Source: an uncultured Christensenellaceae bacterium
GTDB lineage: Bacteria; Bacillota; Clostridia; Christensenellales; Pumilibacteraceae
DNA length: 64,000 bases
Reading direction: 5' to 3'
Assembly (NCBI GenBank): GCA_910587595.1
Contig: CAJULQ010000006.1
Location: 3,599-67,598 of the forward strand
Shown here: piece after piece, positions 40,515 to 49,806 of the stretch
Layout: every line of letters starts with the position of its first letter
Position numbering within the stretch: position 1 is the stretch's first letter
The notes under the pieces: model-generated
Databases searched by the model: none
Told to the model about the DNA's origin: nothing
Seen by the model: only the letters and a program-made list of their open reading frames with translations
Position numbers and translations under genes: made by a program

Positions 40515-41003
40515 TTATAGTCTTTTTCCGATGATCTCGGCGATCAGCGATTTATACACCGCGCCGTCTTTTGCCGACGTATCGGCGGATACGGGATACA
40601 GCACGTTCTGCCGATCGTCGCCGTTGCCCGTGCCCAGCCGCACAATGAGCGCGTCGCATTCGCCGCTTTGCGCCGATATATGCGTGAGCGCGGCCTTGGC
40701 ACCGTAGCCGTACCCCTTGGCACGCAACACGCCGTCGGCAATGTGCGCCACCGTGTTTGTGCGCGCGCGCACCGCCGCATAGGCCTCGGCATACGTGCGA
40801 CAGTTCTCCAGCTCACCGTTTAGGTAGTAGGCCACCGCCGCCGACACTTGGGCGTTCACCGCTTGCGCCGCCGCCGCGTCGGAATCGGCGCGCACGTATA
40901 TGCGCAAGAGTTTTTCCTCGGCATTAGTATTGCCGCCGCAACCGCAAAATATTTGCGTTGCCGCCAAAAGAATTATCGCCCAACAACATATTTTCGTTCG
41001 CAT
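40515..41003 (-). CDS. spoIIR: stage II sporulation protein R-like
   Basis: A 162-residue exported protein with the SpoIIR layout: LRIYVRADSD after the signal, AVAYYL, IADGVLRAKGYGYGAKAAL, DALIVRLGTGNGDD and NVLYP. SpoIIR is made in the forespore under sigma-F and triggers SpoIIGA to process pro-sigma-E (established). Odd: the usual GDNWWCVLYP block reads GDDRQNVLYP, so the aromatic pair is lost. The signal ends FCGC, which could be lipidated. AAGGAAGG lies eight bases before the ATG. A sigma-F-like promoter lies upstream. First gene of spoIIR-sleB-ypeB. Confidence 0.8.
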   Translation of the reverse strand: MRTKICCWAIILLAATQIFCGCGGNTNAEEKLLRIYVRADSDAAAAQAVNAQVSAAVAYYLNGELENCRTYAEAYAAVRARTNTVAHIADGVLRAKGYGYGAKAALTHISAQSGECDALIVRLGTGNGDDRQNVLYPVSADTSAKDGAVYKSLIAEIIGKRL

Positions 41004-41053
41004 GCTTTTTGCCTTCCTTGTATTAAAAAATCGGTAGCACATCCGTGCATACC

Positions 41054-41082
41054 GATTATCGCCCTTTGTGGCGTTTTTATAC
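41054..41082 (-). promoter_or_regulatory. sigma-F/G-like promoter of spoIIR
   Basis: Minus strand GTATA (41078-41082), 14 bp, GGCGATAATC (41054-41063), which fits the forespore consensus GYWTA / GGnnAnAhT except for a spacer one or two bases short. The predicted leader is about 45 bases. Confidence 0.45.
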
Positions 41083-41116
41083 ATGTATTTATGCGTACGA
41101 CCGTGTTTTTTTATGT

Positions 41117-41395
41117 GGGGGGGGGATATGGATAGACCCCTCGACTGCGCTCGGGGTGACATGGCTATCGCCATGTCATTTCGACCGAGCGGAGAAATCT
41201 TTTTCTTCTTATTGCAACGGGTAGACCCCTCGACTGCGCTCGGGGTGACAGTGCTGTGTAGGCACACGACCCGGGGTGACAATGCAGTATGAGTGCATGG
41301 CTCGGGGCGATAACGCCTCGCCTCTTTGCTGTCATTTCGACGGCCTTTTCTTCCTCTGTCATTTCGACCGAGCGGAGCGAGCGGAGAAATCTATT
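41117..41395. repeat. repeat-rich gap with a G9 tract and palindromic repeat units
   Basis: A 387-bp gene-free stretch (41004-41390). After a G9 run (41117-41125) come two copies of TAGACCCCTCGACTGCGCTC-type units (about 41132-41160 and 41221-41250) and inverted relatives of the form GTCATTTCGACCGAGCGG...GAGAAATCT (about 41175-41200 and 41360-41391). These belong to the same broad family as the GCTCGGAATGAC repeats at 18-23 kb. The last unit abuts the ispE stop codon. No reading frame here looks real. Confidence 0.8.
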
Positions 41396-42284
41396 CGATC
41401 GCGCCGGCGCGGGCGGCCGTGGCAAAAAGGCCTTGCCGCCGCAATTGCGCCGCCGCCGCCGCAGACGCCGCCGCGCTTTCATATAAGCCGCAACAGCAAT
41501 TGCCCGAACCCGTTAAAAACACGGCCGCCGCGCCCGTATCGCGCACGGCCGCAAAGGTATCGGATAGCGACGGACACAGCGCGCACGCAGGGCGTTCGAG
41601 CGCGTTTTGCAAGTGCGGCGCGATCTCTTGCACGCAACCGCTTTGCAACGCGCGCAACAACGCTTGCGTATCGGTGGGACAAAATCGTTTTTGCGCATAC
41701 ATCTCGTCGAACACGCGATACGCGTCTTTACTCAAAACGCCTTGCGTGCCGTGCGCGATCGCCAAGTGCAAGACGGGCACGGGCACCGCTTGCAGTTGTT
41801 GCCCGATCCCCTGCATGCGCACGCCGCCGCCGTGCAGTAACACGGGCACGTCGCTGCCTATGGCCACGCACTCGTGCACCATCGCCGCGTTGCCCGCCAC
41901 TTGCGGCAACGCTTGTTGCGCGGCAGCTAAAACGGCGGCCGCGTCGGCGCTCGACCCGCCCAAGCCGCCCGCCAACGGTATGCCCTTTCGCACCGTGACG
42001 TCCGCGCCCAGATCGGGGCAAAACCTTTGCAAAAACAACACCGCCTTGGTAACGGTGTTGTTCTCTCCGATCTGTTGCGTTTCAAACGGCGCAAAGGCTT
42101 GGTCCTCTGCGGGCACGAACCGAACGGCGATCTTGCCGTCGCGACGAAACCGTACGGCAACGGTATCGGCAATATCCACCGACGCCGTTACGCTGTCTAA
42201 CACATGCATGCCGTTTTGCACGCCCGTAATGTTGAGCGACAAATTGACTTTGCCGCAAGCTTTCACGGTGTATTCCGTTTGCAT
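41391..42284 (-). CDS. ispE: 4-diphosphocytidyl-2-C-methyl-D-erythritol kinase
   Basis: A 297-residue GHMP kinase of the non-mevalonate isoprenoid pathway. Seen: KVNLSLNITG near residue 12, the ATP loop PLAGGLGGSSADAAA near 102, and a C-terminal TGSGNCCCGL (motif 3, GSG). The CCC stretch and Ala-rich tail are unusual. The stop (TAG at 41391-41393) lies at the edge of the repeat, which may have replaced the original last residues. GGGAG seven bases before ATG; 12 bp after degV. Confidence 0.92.
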   Translation of the reverse strand: MQTEYTVKACGKVNLSLNITGVQNGMHVLDSVTASVDIADTVAVRFRRDGKIAVRFVPAEDQAFAPFETQQIGENNTVTKAVLFLQRFCPDLGADVTVRKGIPLAGGLGGSSADAAAVLAAAQQALPQVAGNAAMVHECVAIGSDVPVLLHGGGVRMQGIGQQLQAVPVPVLHLAIAHGTQGVLSKDAYRVFDEMYAQKRFCPTDTQALLRALQSGCVQEIAPHLQNALERPACALCPSLSDTFAAVRDTGAAAVFLTGSGNCCCGLYESAAASAAAAAQLRRQGLFATAARAGAIE

Positions 42285-42296
42285 GGCTTTCTCCCG

Positions 42297-43103
42297 TTAA
42301 CGGCTGATGTAGGCAACCCCCATGGCGCCCTCGCCCAAATGCACGGTAAGCACGGGGCCTACGGTGCGCAAATGGATCTTTATGTGCGGGAAACGCGCGG
42401 CTAGCGCCGCCTCTACTTGCGCGGTGTCGGCGCCCTCCGACTTCATCAAAAAGATACGGCGCGTGGTGTCGGGCAAAGCGGACGCCAACGCTTGCACGCG
42501 CTGTTTTATGCCGCGCGCGTTGCCCACCAATTGGATATGATCCACAAGCGTTAAAATAGGACGCGTGTTGAGCGTGGTGTTGGCCGCCTTGCTGGCCACC
42601 AATCGTCCGCCCCGCCGCAGCGGTTCGAGCGACTCCACGGTGAACACGGTGTTTATCTTGCTTTTGAGTTCTTCGAGATTGCGGCAGATCTCTTCTAGGC
42701 CCAGGCCGCCCACCAACATATTGACTGCCTCGTCCACCAAAAGGTGCAAGCCGCCGTTCACGGTGCCCGAATCCACCACGCGCACGGCGTTGCCAAATGC
42801 CGACGCGGCACGCACGGCCGAAGAATAGGTGCCGCTGAGCGCGCCCGAAAGCGTTATGCACAGCACCTCGCCGCCGTTTTGCGTGCACTCTTCGAACACG
42901 CGCGTAAAGGCAAAGGGCGCCGGCTGGCTGGTCTTTAGATGTTTGCCGCGCATCTTTTCGGCAAAATCGCCGTTTTCGCCGCGCGGCTGTTCGCTATACG
43001 ATATGCCGCTGATAAGATAGGCCAAACTCACAAGACGCACGCCGCGGCTTTCCGCTTCGGCGCGGGAATACCCCACAGATGTGTCGGTTACAATGGTGAT
43101 CAT
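42297..43103 (-). CDS. DegV-family fatty-acid-binding protein
   Basis: A 268-residue DegV protein (FakB-like), which presents fatty acids to a FakA kinase (established). Seen: VTDTSVGYS at the start, KTSQPAP near 60, ITLSGALSGTYSSA near 84 (lipid-carboxylate-binding Ser/Thr), and RRGGRL near 160. Two starts are possible: TTG 43112, only three bases from AGAGG, and ATG 43103, twelve bases away; the ATG is used. Position beside the fatty-acid synthesis operon fits its role. Confidence 0.9.
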   Translation of the reverse strand: MITIVTDTSVGYSRAEAESRGVRLVSLAYLISGISYSEQPRGENGDFAEKMRGKHLKTSQPAPFAFTRVFEECTQNGGEVLCITLSGALSGTYSSAVRAASAFGNAVRVVDSGTVNGGLHLLVDEAVNMLVGGLGLEEICRNLEELKSKINTVFTVESLEPLRRGGRLVASKAANTTLNTRPILTLVDHIQLVGNARGIKQRVQALASALPDTTRRIFLMKSEGADTAQVEAALAARFPHIKIHLRTVGPVLTVHLGEGAMGVAYISR

Positions 43104-43126
43104 ATTTTTCAACTGCCTCTCTTTGC

Positions 43127-43981
43127 TTAAAAAGCGCGAAATCTCTTATATCTTGCTTCCGTCAGTTCTTGTTCCGTCAACTTGCGCCGACTTTCGAAGA
43201 ACGCGGCAATGTCCGTTTTGAGTCGCGAGAAAAACCCGTCCGAAAAATCGTCTTCCTCTATCACGCGGTCCACCGCGCCGCATGCTTTTAAGTCGGGCGT
43301 GGTCAGCTTGAGCGCCGCCGCCGCCTCTTTCACCTTGGTGGGGTCTTTATATAGGATAGACGCGCAACCCTCCGGCGAGATCACCGAGTAGGTAGACGTT
43401 TCGGTGATCCACACTTCGTCGGCCACCGCCAAACCGAGCGCGCCGCCGCTGCCGCCCTCGCCGATCAAAAGGCTGAGTATGGGCGTTTTCAGTCCCGCCA
43501 TCTCGCGCAAGTTGACGGCAATGGCCTCGGCCTCGCCGCGCTCCTCGGCGCCTATGCCGCACGCCGCGCCCGACGTGTCCACTATGGTGAGCACGGGGCG
43601 GCCGAACTTTTCGGCTTGCCGCATGAGCCGCAACGCCTTGCGGTATCCTTCGGGCGCCGCGCATCCGAAATTGTGTTTGAGCTTGTCGGCCGTGTCCACG
43701 CCCTTTTCTATGCCGATCACCGTAACGGGTCTGCCCTCGATATACCCGATACCGCCCACTATGGCCGCATCGTCGGCAAAGCCGCGGTCGCCGTGCAGTT
43801 CGATGAATCCGTCCACGAGTTTTTCGATATATTTGACCGCCGTCGGTCTGTTTTTATCGCGGCTGAGACAAACGATATCGTAGGGGGTGCGTTCCGCCGC
43901 GCTGTTTGCAAGTTCGGGCGCGACTTTGACCGTTTTGTTCTTGTTGGCCGTCTTTTTGTTTTCGTTCGGTTTTGCCGCCAT
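43127..43981 (-). CDS. accA: acetyl-CoA carboxylase carboxyltransferase alpha subunit
   Basis: A 284-residue alpha subunit. With AccD it moves the carboxyl from biotin to acetyl-CoA. Seen: GFIELHGDRGFADD, GHN-like KHNFGCAAPEGYRKALRLM, and the oxyanion loop GEGGSGGALGLAVAD. ATG 43981 shares one base with the accD stop (TAATG). A longer frame to 44629 lies inside accD and is rejected. The first 25 residues are Lys/Asn-rich. Confidence 0.96.
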   Translation of the reverse strand: MAAKPNENKKTANKNKTVKVAPELANSAAERTPYDIVCLSRDKNRPTAVKYIEKLVDGFIELHGDRGFADDAAIVGGIGYIEGRPVTVIGIEKGVDTADKLKHNFGCAAPEGYRKALRLMRQAEKFGRPVLTIVDTSGAACGIGAEERGEAEAIAVNLREMAGLKTPILSLLIGEGGSGGALGLAVADEVWITETSTYSVISPEGCASILYKDPTKVKEAAAALKLTTPDLKACGAVDRVIEEDDFSDGFFSRLKTDIAAFFESRRKLTEQELTEARYKRFRAF

Positions 43982-44853
43982 TATGCTTTCCCTCCCGCAT
44001 GCAACGCCAAGATCTCGCCCAAACGCGCTTTCATTTCGGTGCGCTTTACGATAAGATCCACATACCCTTTCTGTTGCAAAAATTCCGCGCGCTGAAATCC
44101 TGCGGGCAACTTCTGCCGCGTGGTCTGCTCGATCACGCGCGGGCCGGCAAACCCTATGAGAGCGTCCGGCTCGGCCACGATGATGTCGCCCAAAAACGCG
44201 AACGACGCGCTCACGCCGCCCGTGGTGGGATTGGTAAGCACCGAGATATACAATAGTCCCGCGTCGCTGTGCCGCCCCACCGCCGCGCTCGTTTTGGCCA
44301 TTTGCATAAGAGAAGTGATGCGCTCTTGCATGCGCGCGCCGCCCGACAGCGCAAACCCGATCACGGGGTAGCGGTGCAGTGTGGCATACTCGAACAAGCG
44401 GGTAATACGCTCGCCCACCGCGTGCCCCATACTGCCTATCATAAAGCGGTGATCCATGGCAAACACGGCCGCGTGCATGCCCGCGATCTTGGCGATCCCC
44501 ACCACCGCGCCTTCGCTCTCGCCGCTCTCTTCGCGCGCCTTTTCCAGCTTTTTGTCGTAACCGGGAAAATCGCAGTTTTCGGGCGTGACCACCTCGGCAA
44601 ACAGTTCGGTAAACTCGCCGTTGTCGCACAGCGCCGTTATGCGCTCGCGCGCGCCGATCTTAAAGTGATAGCCGCACTTGGGGCACACCTTATGGTTGTT
44701 GTCCAATTCGCCGCTCAAAAGGATCTGGCGGCACTTTTCGCACCGCACCGACACTTTTTCGGGCACGGCGGGCTTGTTGTCGTCGGCGCCGCCTTCCAAT
44801 TCTATTTTCGGTTTACGGAAAAACATTTTCCGTATGGTTTCTTCGAATCCCAT
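43981..44853 (-). CDS. accD: acetyl-CoA carboxylase carboxyltransferase beta subunit
   Basis: A 290-residue beta subunit with the N-terminal zinc ribbon (CEKCRQILL near 38 and CPKCGYHFKIG near 57), the carboxyltransferase core (DHRFMIGSMGHAVGE) and PTTGGVSASFAFLGD. It is directly coupled to accA. Confidence 0.97.
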   Translation of the reverse strand: MGFEETIRKMFFRKPKIELEGGADDNKPAVPEKVSVRCEKCRQILLSGELDNNHKVCPKCGYHFKIGARERITALCDNGEFTELFAEVVTPENCDFPGYDKKLEKAREESGESEGAVVGIAKIAGMHAAVFAMDHRFMIGSMGHAVGERITRLFEYATLHRYPVIGFALSGGARMQERITSLMQMAKTSAAVGRHSDAGLLYISVLTNPTTGGVSASFAFLGDIIVAEPDALIGFAGPRVIEQTTRQKLPAGFQRAEFLQQKGYVDLIVKRTEMKARLGEILALHAGGKA

Positions 44854-44903
44854 GTTTCACCCTCTGTAGGTCATATATTTATATGCCGCTTGCGCGCTTT
44901 TTG

Positions 44904-46241
44904 TCAAAACGTATGCGTTTGCATAAAGTCGGTGCAATACGTCCCCTCGCCAAACTCTTTCTCGGAAAGGATGTCGCACCCCAATTCGGCGTTGTAGTTC
45001 ACGCCCTCCACCACCAATTCGCACAGCGCCGCGTTCAGTTTGCGTATGGCCTCTTTGCGGTCGCGCGCGTGCACGATCAGCTTGCCGATCATGGAATCGT
45101 AGTAGGGCGGAATGGCGTAGTCTTGGTAAATGGCGGTGTCGAACCGCACCCAAGGCCCGCCGGGAATATGCAACAGCGTGATGGTGCCGCACGACGGACG
45201 GAAATTGTTTTTCACGTCCTCGCTGTTTATACGGCACTCTATGGCGCAACCGGACAGCCGCACGTCGTTTTGGTCGAAATTGAGCGGGTTGCCCGCCGCT
45301 ATACGGATCTGCCACTTCACAAGGTCTATGCCCGTTACGTATTCGGTCACGGGGTGTTCCACTTGCAAACGGGTGTTCATCTCCATAAAATAGAAGTTGT
45401 CTTTGCCGTCGAACAAAAACTCCACCGTGCCCGCGTTGGTGTATCCCACCGCCTCGGCCGCTTTGCGCGCGGCGGCAAACATCTTTTGCCGCACCGGTTC
45501 GGGCAACGTAGCGCACGGGCTTTCTTCTATGATTTTTTGGTTTTTGCGTTGCACCGAGCAATCGCGCTCGCCCAGCGTAACGATGTGCCCGTGCTCGTCG
45601 CACAGCAGTTGCACTTCCACGTGCTTGACGTGCGTCAAATACTTTTCCAAATACACTTCGCCGTTGCCGAAAGCGCCCGCCGCCTCGGTAGACGCGATCT
45701 TGATGGCTTTAGGCAGATCTTCTGCGTTATCCACGATGCGAATGCCCCGTCCGCCGCCGCCCGCGCTCGCTTTCACGATAACGGGATAGCCTATTTTTTG
45801 CGCCACTTTGAGCGCCTCGTTCACGTCGGTGATGGCGTCCATGCCGGGCACCACGGGCACGCCCGCTTTTTTCATGGTGCGGCGCGCCTCGTCTTTATTG
45901 CCCATGGCGTCGATCACTTTGTGATTAGGCCCGATAAATTTGATACCGCACTGCCCGCACAGCTCGGCAAACCGCGCGTTTTCGCTGAGCAGTCCGTACC
46001 CCGGATGCACGGCTTGCGCCCCCGTGGCCACGGCAACGTCTATGATAGCCGTCATGTTAAGGTAGCTGTCTTTCAAAAAAGCGGGACCTATGCAATACGC
46101 CTCGTCGGCCAAAGACACCCAAAGACCGTCGCGGTCCGCTTCGCTGAAAACCGCCACGGTGGATATACCCATTTCTTTGCATGCCCGTATCACACGCACC
46201 GCCACTTCGCCGCGGTTCGCAATCAATATTTTCGTAAACAT
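44904..46241 (-). CDS. accC: biotin carboxylase
   Basis: A 445-residue ATP-grasp enzyme that carboxylates biotin on AccB. Seen: ILIANRGEVAVRVIRACKE at the N-terminus, the Gly loop KASAGGGGRGIR near 160, EVQLLCDEHGH, and the catalytic MNTRLQVEHPVTE near 285. Fifty bp separate it from accD. Confidence 0.98.
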   Translation of the reverse strand: MFTKILIANRGEVAVRVIRACKEMGISTVAVFSEADRDGLWVSLADEAYCIGPAFLKDSYLNMTAIIDVAVATGAQAVHPGYGLLSENARFAELCGQCGIKFIGPNHKVIDAMGNKDEARRTMKKAGVPVVPGMDAITDVNEALKVAQKIGYPVIVKASAGGGGRGIRIVDNAEDLPKAIKIASTEAAGAFGNGEVYLEKYLTHVKHVEVQLLCDEHGHIVTLGERDCSVQRKNQKIIEESPCATLPEPVRQKMFAAARKAAEAVGYTNAGTVEFLFDGKDNFYFMEMNTRLQVEHPVTEYVTGIDLVKWQIRIAAGNPLNFDQNDVRLSGCAIECRINSEDVKNNFRPSCGTITLLHIPGGPWVRFDTAIYQDYAIPPYYDSMIGKLIVHARDRKEAIRKLNAALCELVVEGVNYNAELGCDILSEKEFGEGTYCTDFMQTHTF

Positions 46242-46345
46242 ATAACCACTCGCCTTTTTCTCTCGAAAAGCTTTGCAAAAAGGGCAAGGGGCAAGTCGCC
46301 GAAAACCGTGTCCCGCCCCTTTGCAACCCCCGTGTTGCTCTTCGC

Positions 46346-46822
46346 CTAAAAGATCTTAAACAATACTTGCCCGAACTCCACCAGCTCGCCCGACTTAGGC
46401 AAGATCTCCACGATCTCGCCGTCGCGCTCGGCCACCACTTCGTTCATCAGTTTCATGGCCTCGATGATGCACAGCGTGTCGCCCTTTTTCACCTTGCTGC
46501 CGCGCGTTACGAACGGCTCGGATTCGGGCGACGGCGCGGCGTAAAACACGCCCACCATGGGCGACTTGATGTCTTGCACCAAGTTGTAATCGAGCACGCC
46601 CTCGCTCGGCCCCGTTTCGGCCTGCAATTGCGGTTGGGGCGCGGGTGCCGCCGCCGCGGGCGCGGCAACGGGCAACGCGACTTGCGTTGTCACCACGGGC
46701 GCGGCGTTACGCTTTAACGTTACGCGTAAGCTCTCGCCGTTCTCGTTCGATTCCACTTCCAATTCGCCCAGCGCGGAGCTTTCGAACAAATTGATCAGAT
46801 TTTTTATACTCTTCAAATCCAT
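46346..46822 (-). CDS. accB: biotin carboxyl carrier protein
   Basis: A 158-residue carrier: a helical N-terminus, a Pro/Ala linker (about 50-75), and the biotinyl domain with EAMKLMNE (Lys near 122 is biotinylated). The 104-bp gap to accC holds a GC-rich inverted repeat but no fabZ, which many clostridial clusters have here. Confidence 0.96.
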   Translation of the reverse strand: MDLKSIKNLINLFESSALGELEVESNENGESLRVTLKRNAAPVVTTQVALPVAAPAAAAPAPQPQLQAETGPSEGVLDYNLVQDIKSPMVGVFYAAPSPESEPFVTRGSKVKKGDTLCIIEAMKLMNEVVAERDGEIVEILPKSGELVEFGQVLFKIF

Positions 46823-46852
46823 AGCCGTTGTTCCTCTTGTTTATCGACTGAA

Positions 46853-48085
46853 TTACGCTTTCTTAAACGCCAAGCAAGCATTGTGCCCGCCGAATCCCAA
46901 ACTGGACGAAAGCGCGAACCGTATGTCGGCTTTCACCGCTTTGTTGGGCGTTACGTTCAGATCGCACGCGGGGTCGGGCTCGCGATAGTTTATGGTGGGC
47001 GGCACGATACCGTCGCGCAAAGCGAGCACGGACACAAGCGCTTCCATGGCGCCCGCCGCGCCCAACATATGCCCCGTCATGCTCTTCGTGGAGCTTACCC
47101 GCACGTTCATGGCCTCTTTCTCGCCGAACGCCTTTTTGATAGCCGCCGTTTCGGTCTTATCGTTGAGCGGCGTGCCCGTGCCGTGCGCGTTGATATACAC
47201 GCCGTTGCCCTCTTGTATGCCGCTCTCGCGCATGGCGATCTGCAAGGCGCGCGCGCTCTGCGTTGCCTCCGGATCGGGCGCGGTGATGTGGTGCGCGTCG
47301 CACGTGTTGCCGTATCCCGTCATTTCGGCGTAGATCTTGGCGCCGCGTTTGCAAGCGTGCTCGTATTCTTCCAAAATAAGGACGGCGCCGCCCTCGCCCA
47401 TCACGAACCCGCCGCGACGCGCGTCGAACGGCAAACTTGCCGCATCGGGATCGGTGGCCGAACTGAGCGCCATGCAGTTGATAAAGCCGCCGTAAGCCAG
47501 CGGATTGACCGCCGCTTCGCTGCCGCCCGCGATCACCGCGTCGGCATAGCCGTGCTTAACGGCGCGGTACGCCTCGCCGATACTGTTGCTGCTCGTGGCG
47601 CACGCCGTAACGATGGGAAGCGTGGCGCCGCACGCCTTGAACTTGATGGCAATGGTGCCCGCCGCCATGTTGGAGATCATCATGGGCACGAAAAACGGAC
47701 TGATCTTGCGATAGCCGCCTTCGAGCAACTTGGCGTGCTCGGTCATCATCGTGGAAATGCCGCCGATGCCGCTGCCCACGTACACGCCCAAGCGTTCGTT
47801 TTCCACCGTGCCCAAAATGCCGCTGTCTTCCACCGCTTGGGTGGCCGCCGCCAATGCGTATTGCGTGAATAGATCGTTTTTGCGCAATTCGCCTTTGGCC
47901 ATATACGGCAACGGGTCAAAGTCTTTCACTTCGGCCGCCAACGTCGCCTTAAAGTCGGTCGCGTCGAATTTGGTCACGCGGCCTATGCCGTTTTTACCCT
48001 CTTTGATCGCTTGCCACGCCGTAGTAACGTCTTGCCCCACGGGCGAGATCACGCCCAATCCTGTCACCGCTACGCGTCTTTCCAT
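46853..48085 (-). CDS. fabF: 3-oxoacyl-ACP synthase II
   Basis: A 410-residue condensing enzyme. Catalytic triad visible: Cys in IVTACATSSNSIG near 163, His in INAHGTGTPLND near 300, His in KSMTGHMLGAAG near 337. It elongates acyl-ACP with malonyl-ACP. 60 bp after fabG. Confidence 0.97.
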   Translation of the reverse strand: MERRVAVTGLGVISPVGQDVTTAWQAIKEGKNGIGRVTKFDATDFKATLAAEVKDFDPLPYMAKGELRKNDLFTQYALAAATQAVEDSGILGTVENERLGVYVGSGIGGISTMMTEHAKLLEGGYRKISPFFVPMMISNMAAGTIAIKFKACGATLPIVTACATSSNSIGEAYRAVKHGYADAVIAGGSEAAVNPLAYGGFINCMALSSATDPDAASLPFDARRGGFVMGEGGAVLILEEYEHACKRGAKIYAEMTGYGNTCDAHHITAPDPEATQSARALQIAMRESGIQEGNGVYINAHGTGTPLNDKTETAAIKKAFGEKEAMNVRVSSTKSMTGHMLGAAGAMEALVSVLALRDGIVPPTINYREPDPACDLNVTPNKAVKADIRFALSSSLGFGGHNACLAFKKA

Positions 48086-48145
48086 ACTTTTGCCTCCGCC
48101 TATATACGTTTGCTGTTTTGCTTTTTTGTGTGTTCGGGCGCTCGC

Positions 48146-48883
48146 TTAAATATACATGCCGCCGTCCACTTTGATCACTTCGCCGGTAACGTAGCGGTTT
48201 TCGAGGAAGAATACCACCGCTTTGGCCACGTCTTCGGCATGCCCGATAAATCCGAGCGGGATTTGCTTTTTGATGGCGTCTTGCTGTTCGGGCGTGAGCG
48301 CGTCGGTCATGGCCGTGGCAATGAAACCGGGCGCCACCGCGTTACACGTAACGCCGCGACTGCTCAGTTCTCTGGCCACCGTTTTGGTAAGACCGATAAG
48401 ACCCGCCTTGCTGGCCGAATAGTTGATCTGCCCCGCGTTACCCATAAGACCCACCACGCTGCTGATATTGACGATGGCGCCCCCTCTCTGCCGCATGAAC
48501 GTTTGCGTGAGATGTTTCACCATGTTGAAAGCGCCTTTGAGATTTACGGCGATCACCTTGTCGAAATCCTCTTCGGTCATGCGCATGATGAGCTTGTCCG
48601 CGGTGATGCCCGCGTTGTTGACAAGGCCGTCCACGCCGCCGAAATCGGCCACGATCTTGTCGCACACCGCTTTGGTGGCGTTGAAATCGGCCACGTTGCA
48701 CTCATACGCCTCGGCTTTTACGCCGAACGAACGGAACTGCTCCAATGCGGGCGCGGGATCCACGCCCAAATAGGGAACGGCGATATTCGCGCCCTTTTGC
48801 GCGCACAAAGCGCCGATCGCTTGTCCGATACCGCGCACGCCGCCCGTGACTACCACCGTTTTGCCTTGCAAAATGCTTTCCAT
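48146..48883 (-). CDS. fabG: 3-oxoacyl-ACP reductase
   Basis: A 245-residue short-chain dehydrogenase. Seen: VVTGGVRGIGQAIG (NADPH loop), NNAGIT, catalytic Ser in NISSVVG near 137, and YSASKAG (Tyr/Lys near 150). It reduces beta-ketoacyl-ACP. It starts 78 bp after fabD. Confidence 0.97.
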   Translation of the reverse strand: MESILQGKTVVVTGGVRGIGQAIGALCAQKGANIAVPYLGVDPAPALEQFRSFGVKAEAYECNVADFNATKAVCDKIVADFGGVDGLVNNAGITADKLIMRMTEEDFDKVIAVNLKGAFNMVKHLTQTFMRQRGGAIVNISSVVGLMGNAGQINYSASKAGLIGLTKTVARELSSRGVTCNAVAPGFIATAMTDALTPEQQDAIKKQIPLGFIGHAEDVAKAVVFFLENRYVTGEVIKVDGGMYI

Positions 48884-48961
48884 ACTCTTTCCGTTTCTCC
48901 TTATACGCTACGAAAAAAAGAGAGCGGCCGACGCGGGGATCGTGCCGACGCGCCCTCTTTA

Positions 48962-49804
48962 TTATGCTCTTATTTTGGCCACCAGACCCGTGAGCACCTT
49001 GCCGGGACCCACTTCCGCAAATTCTTCCACGCCCGCGGCCGTCATGTTGGCCACCGTTTGCGTAAAACGCACGGGCGAACACATCTGACGCGCCAGCGTT
49101 CGAATAGCGTCCTCGCCTACGCCGTACGGCTCGGCCGTTAAGTTGGCATACACGGGAATGCGCGGCGCGCGGAACGTAAAGCCGCGCAAAAAGGCCTCGA
49201 ACTCTTCCGCCGCCTCGTTCAATAAAGGGCAGTGAAAGGCGCCCGACACTTTCAGTTTGATGGCGCGCCCGCCCGCCGCCGCGATCGCTTTGGTAAGTTC
49301 GGCCTCGTTTTCGGCCGTGACCGCGATCACCGTCTGTTTGGGCGCGTTGTAGTTGGCCGCCCAGCCGCCGCCTTTTTGCGCCGCATCTTCGGCCTCTTGG
49401 GGCGTTAACCCCACGGCCGCCAGCATGGCGCCGCCTTGCTTTTCGCACGCGGCTTGCATGAGCTCGGCGCGCTTTAAGATGATACGCAAGCCCTCTTCTA
49501 CCGTGATCGCGTCCGCATACGCCAAAGCGGGGATCTCGCCCACCGAAAAGCCGCACGCCGCCACGGGCGCGCCGCCTTTTTCTTCGGCGTCGTACGCGTA
49601 CGCCAAATCGGCCACGAACATGCACGGTTGCGTGTTCACGGTTTTACTCAATTCTTCCATAGAGCCGCTTTGCATGAGCGCCCCGATGCCGGGACGCACG
49701 CGTTCGGCGGCGTCGAACAGTTCCTTAATGCGCGGAGAGGACAACTCGCACGCCATGCCCGGCGTTTGCGCGCCTTGCCCCGCAAACAAAAAGCCTCTGC
49801 GCAT
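48962..49804 (-). CDS. fabD: malonyl-CoA:ACP transacylase
   Basis: A 280-residue acyltransferase. Seen: FLFAGQGAQTPGM at the N-terminus, nucleophile Ser in GFSVGE near 87 (Phe instead of the usual His before Ser), and catalytic His in SGAFHCPLL near 193. It starts two bases after acpP. Confidence 0.96.
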   Translation of the reverse strand: MRRGFLFAGQGAQTPGMACELSSPRIKELFDAAERVRPGIGALMQSGSMEELSKTVNTQPCMFVADLAYAYDAEEKGGAPVAACGFSVGEIPALAYADAITVEEGLRIILKRAELMQAACEKQGGAMLAAVGLTPQEAEDAAQKGGGWAANYNAPKQTVIAVTAENEAELTKAIAAAGGRAIKLKVSGAFHCPLLNEAAEEFEAFLRGFTFRAPRIPVYANLTAEPYGVGEDAIRTLARQMCSPVRFTQTVANMTAAGVEEFAEVGPGKVLTGLVAKIRA

Positions 49805-49806
49805 GA

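Noticed and set aside
41100..41135. G9 run upstream of spoIIR as a third phase-variable promoter
   Set aside because: No -35/-10 pair with reasonable spacing flanks it on either strand. It is kept only as a low-interest note.
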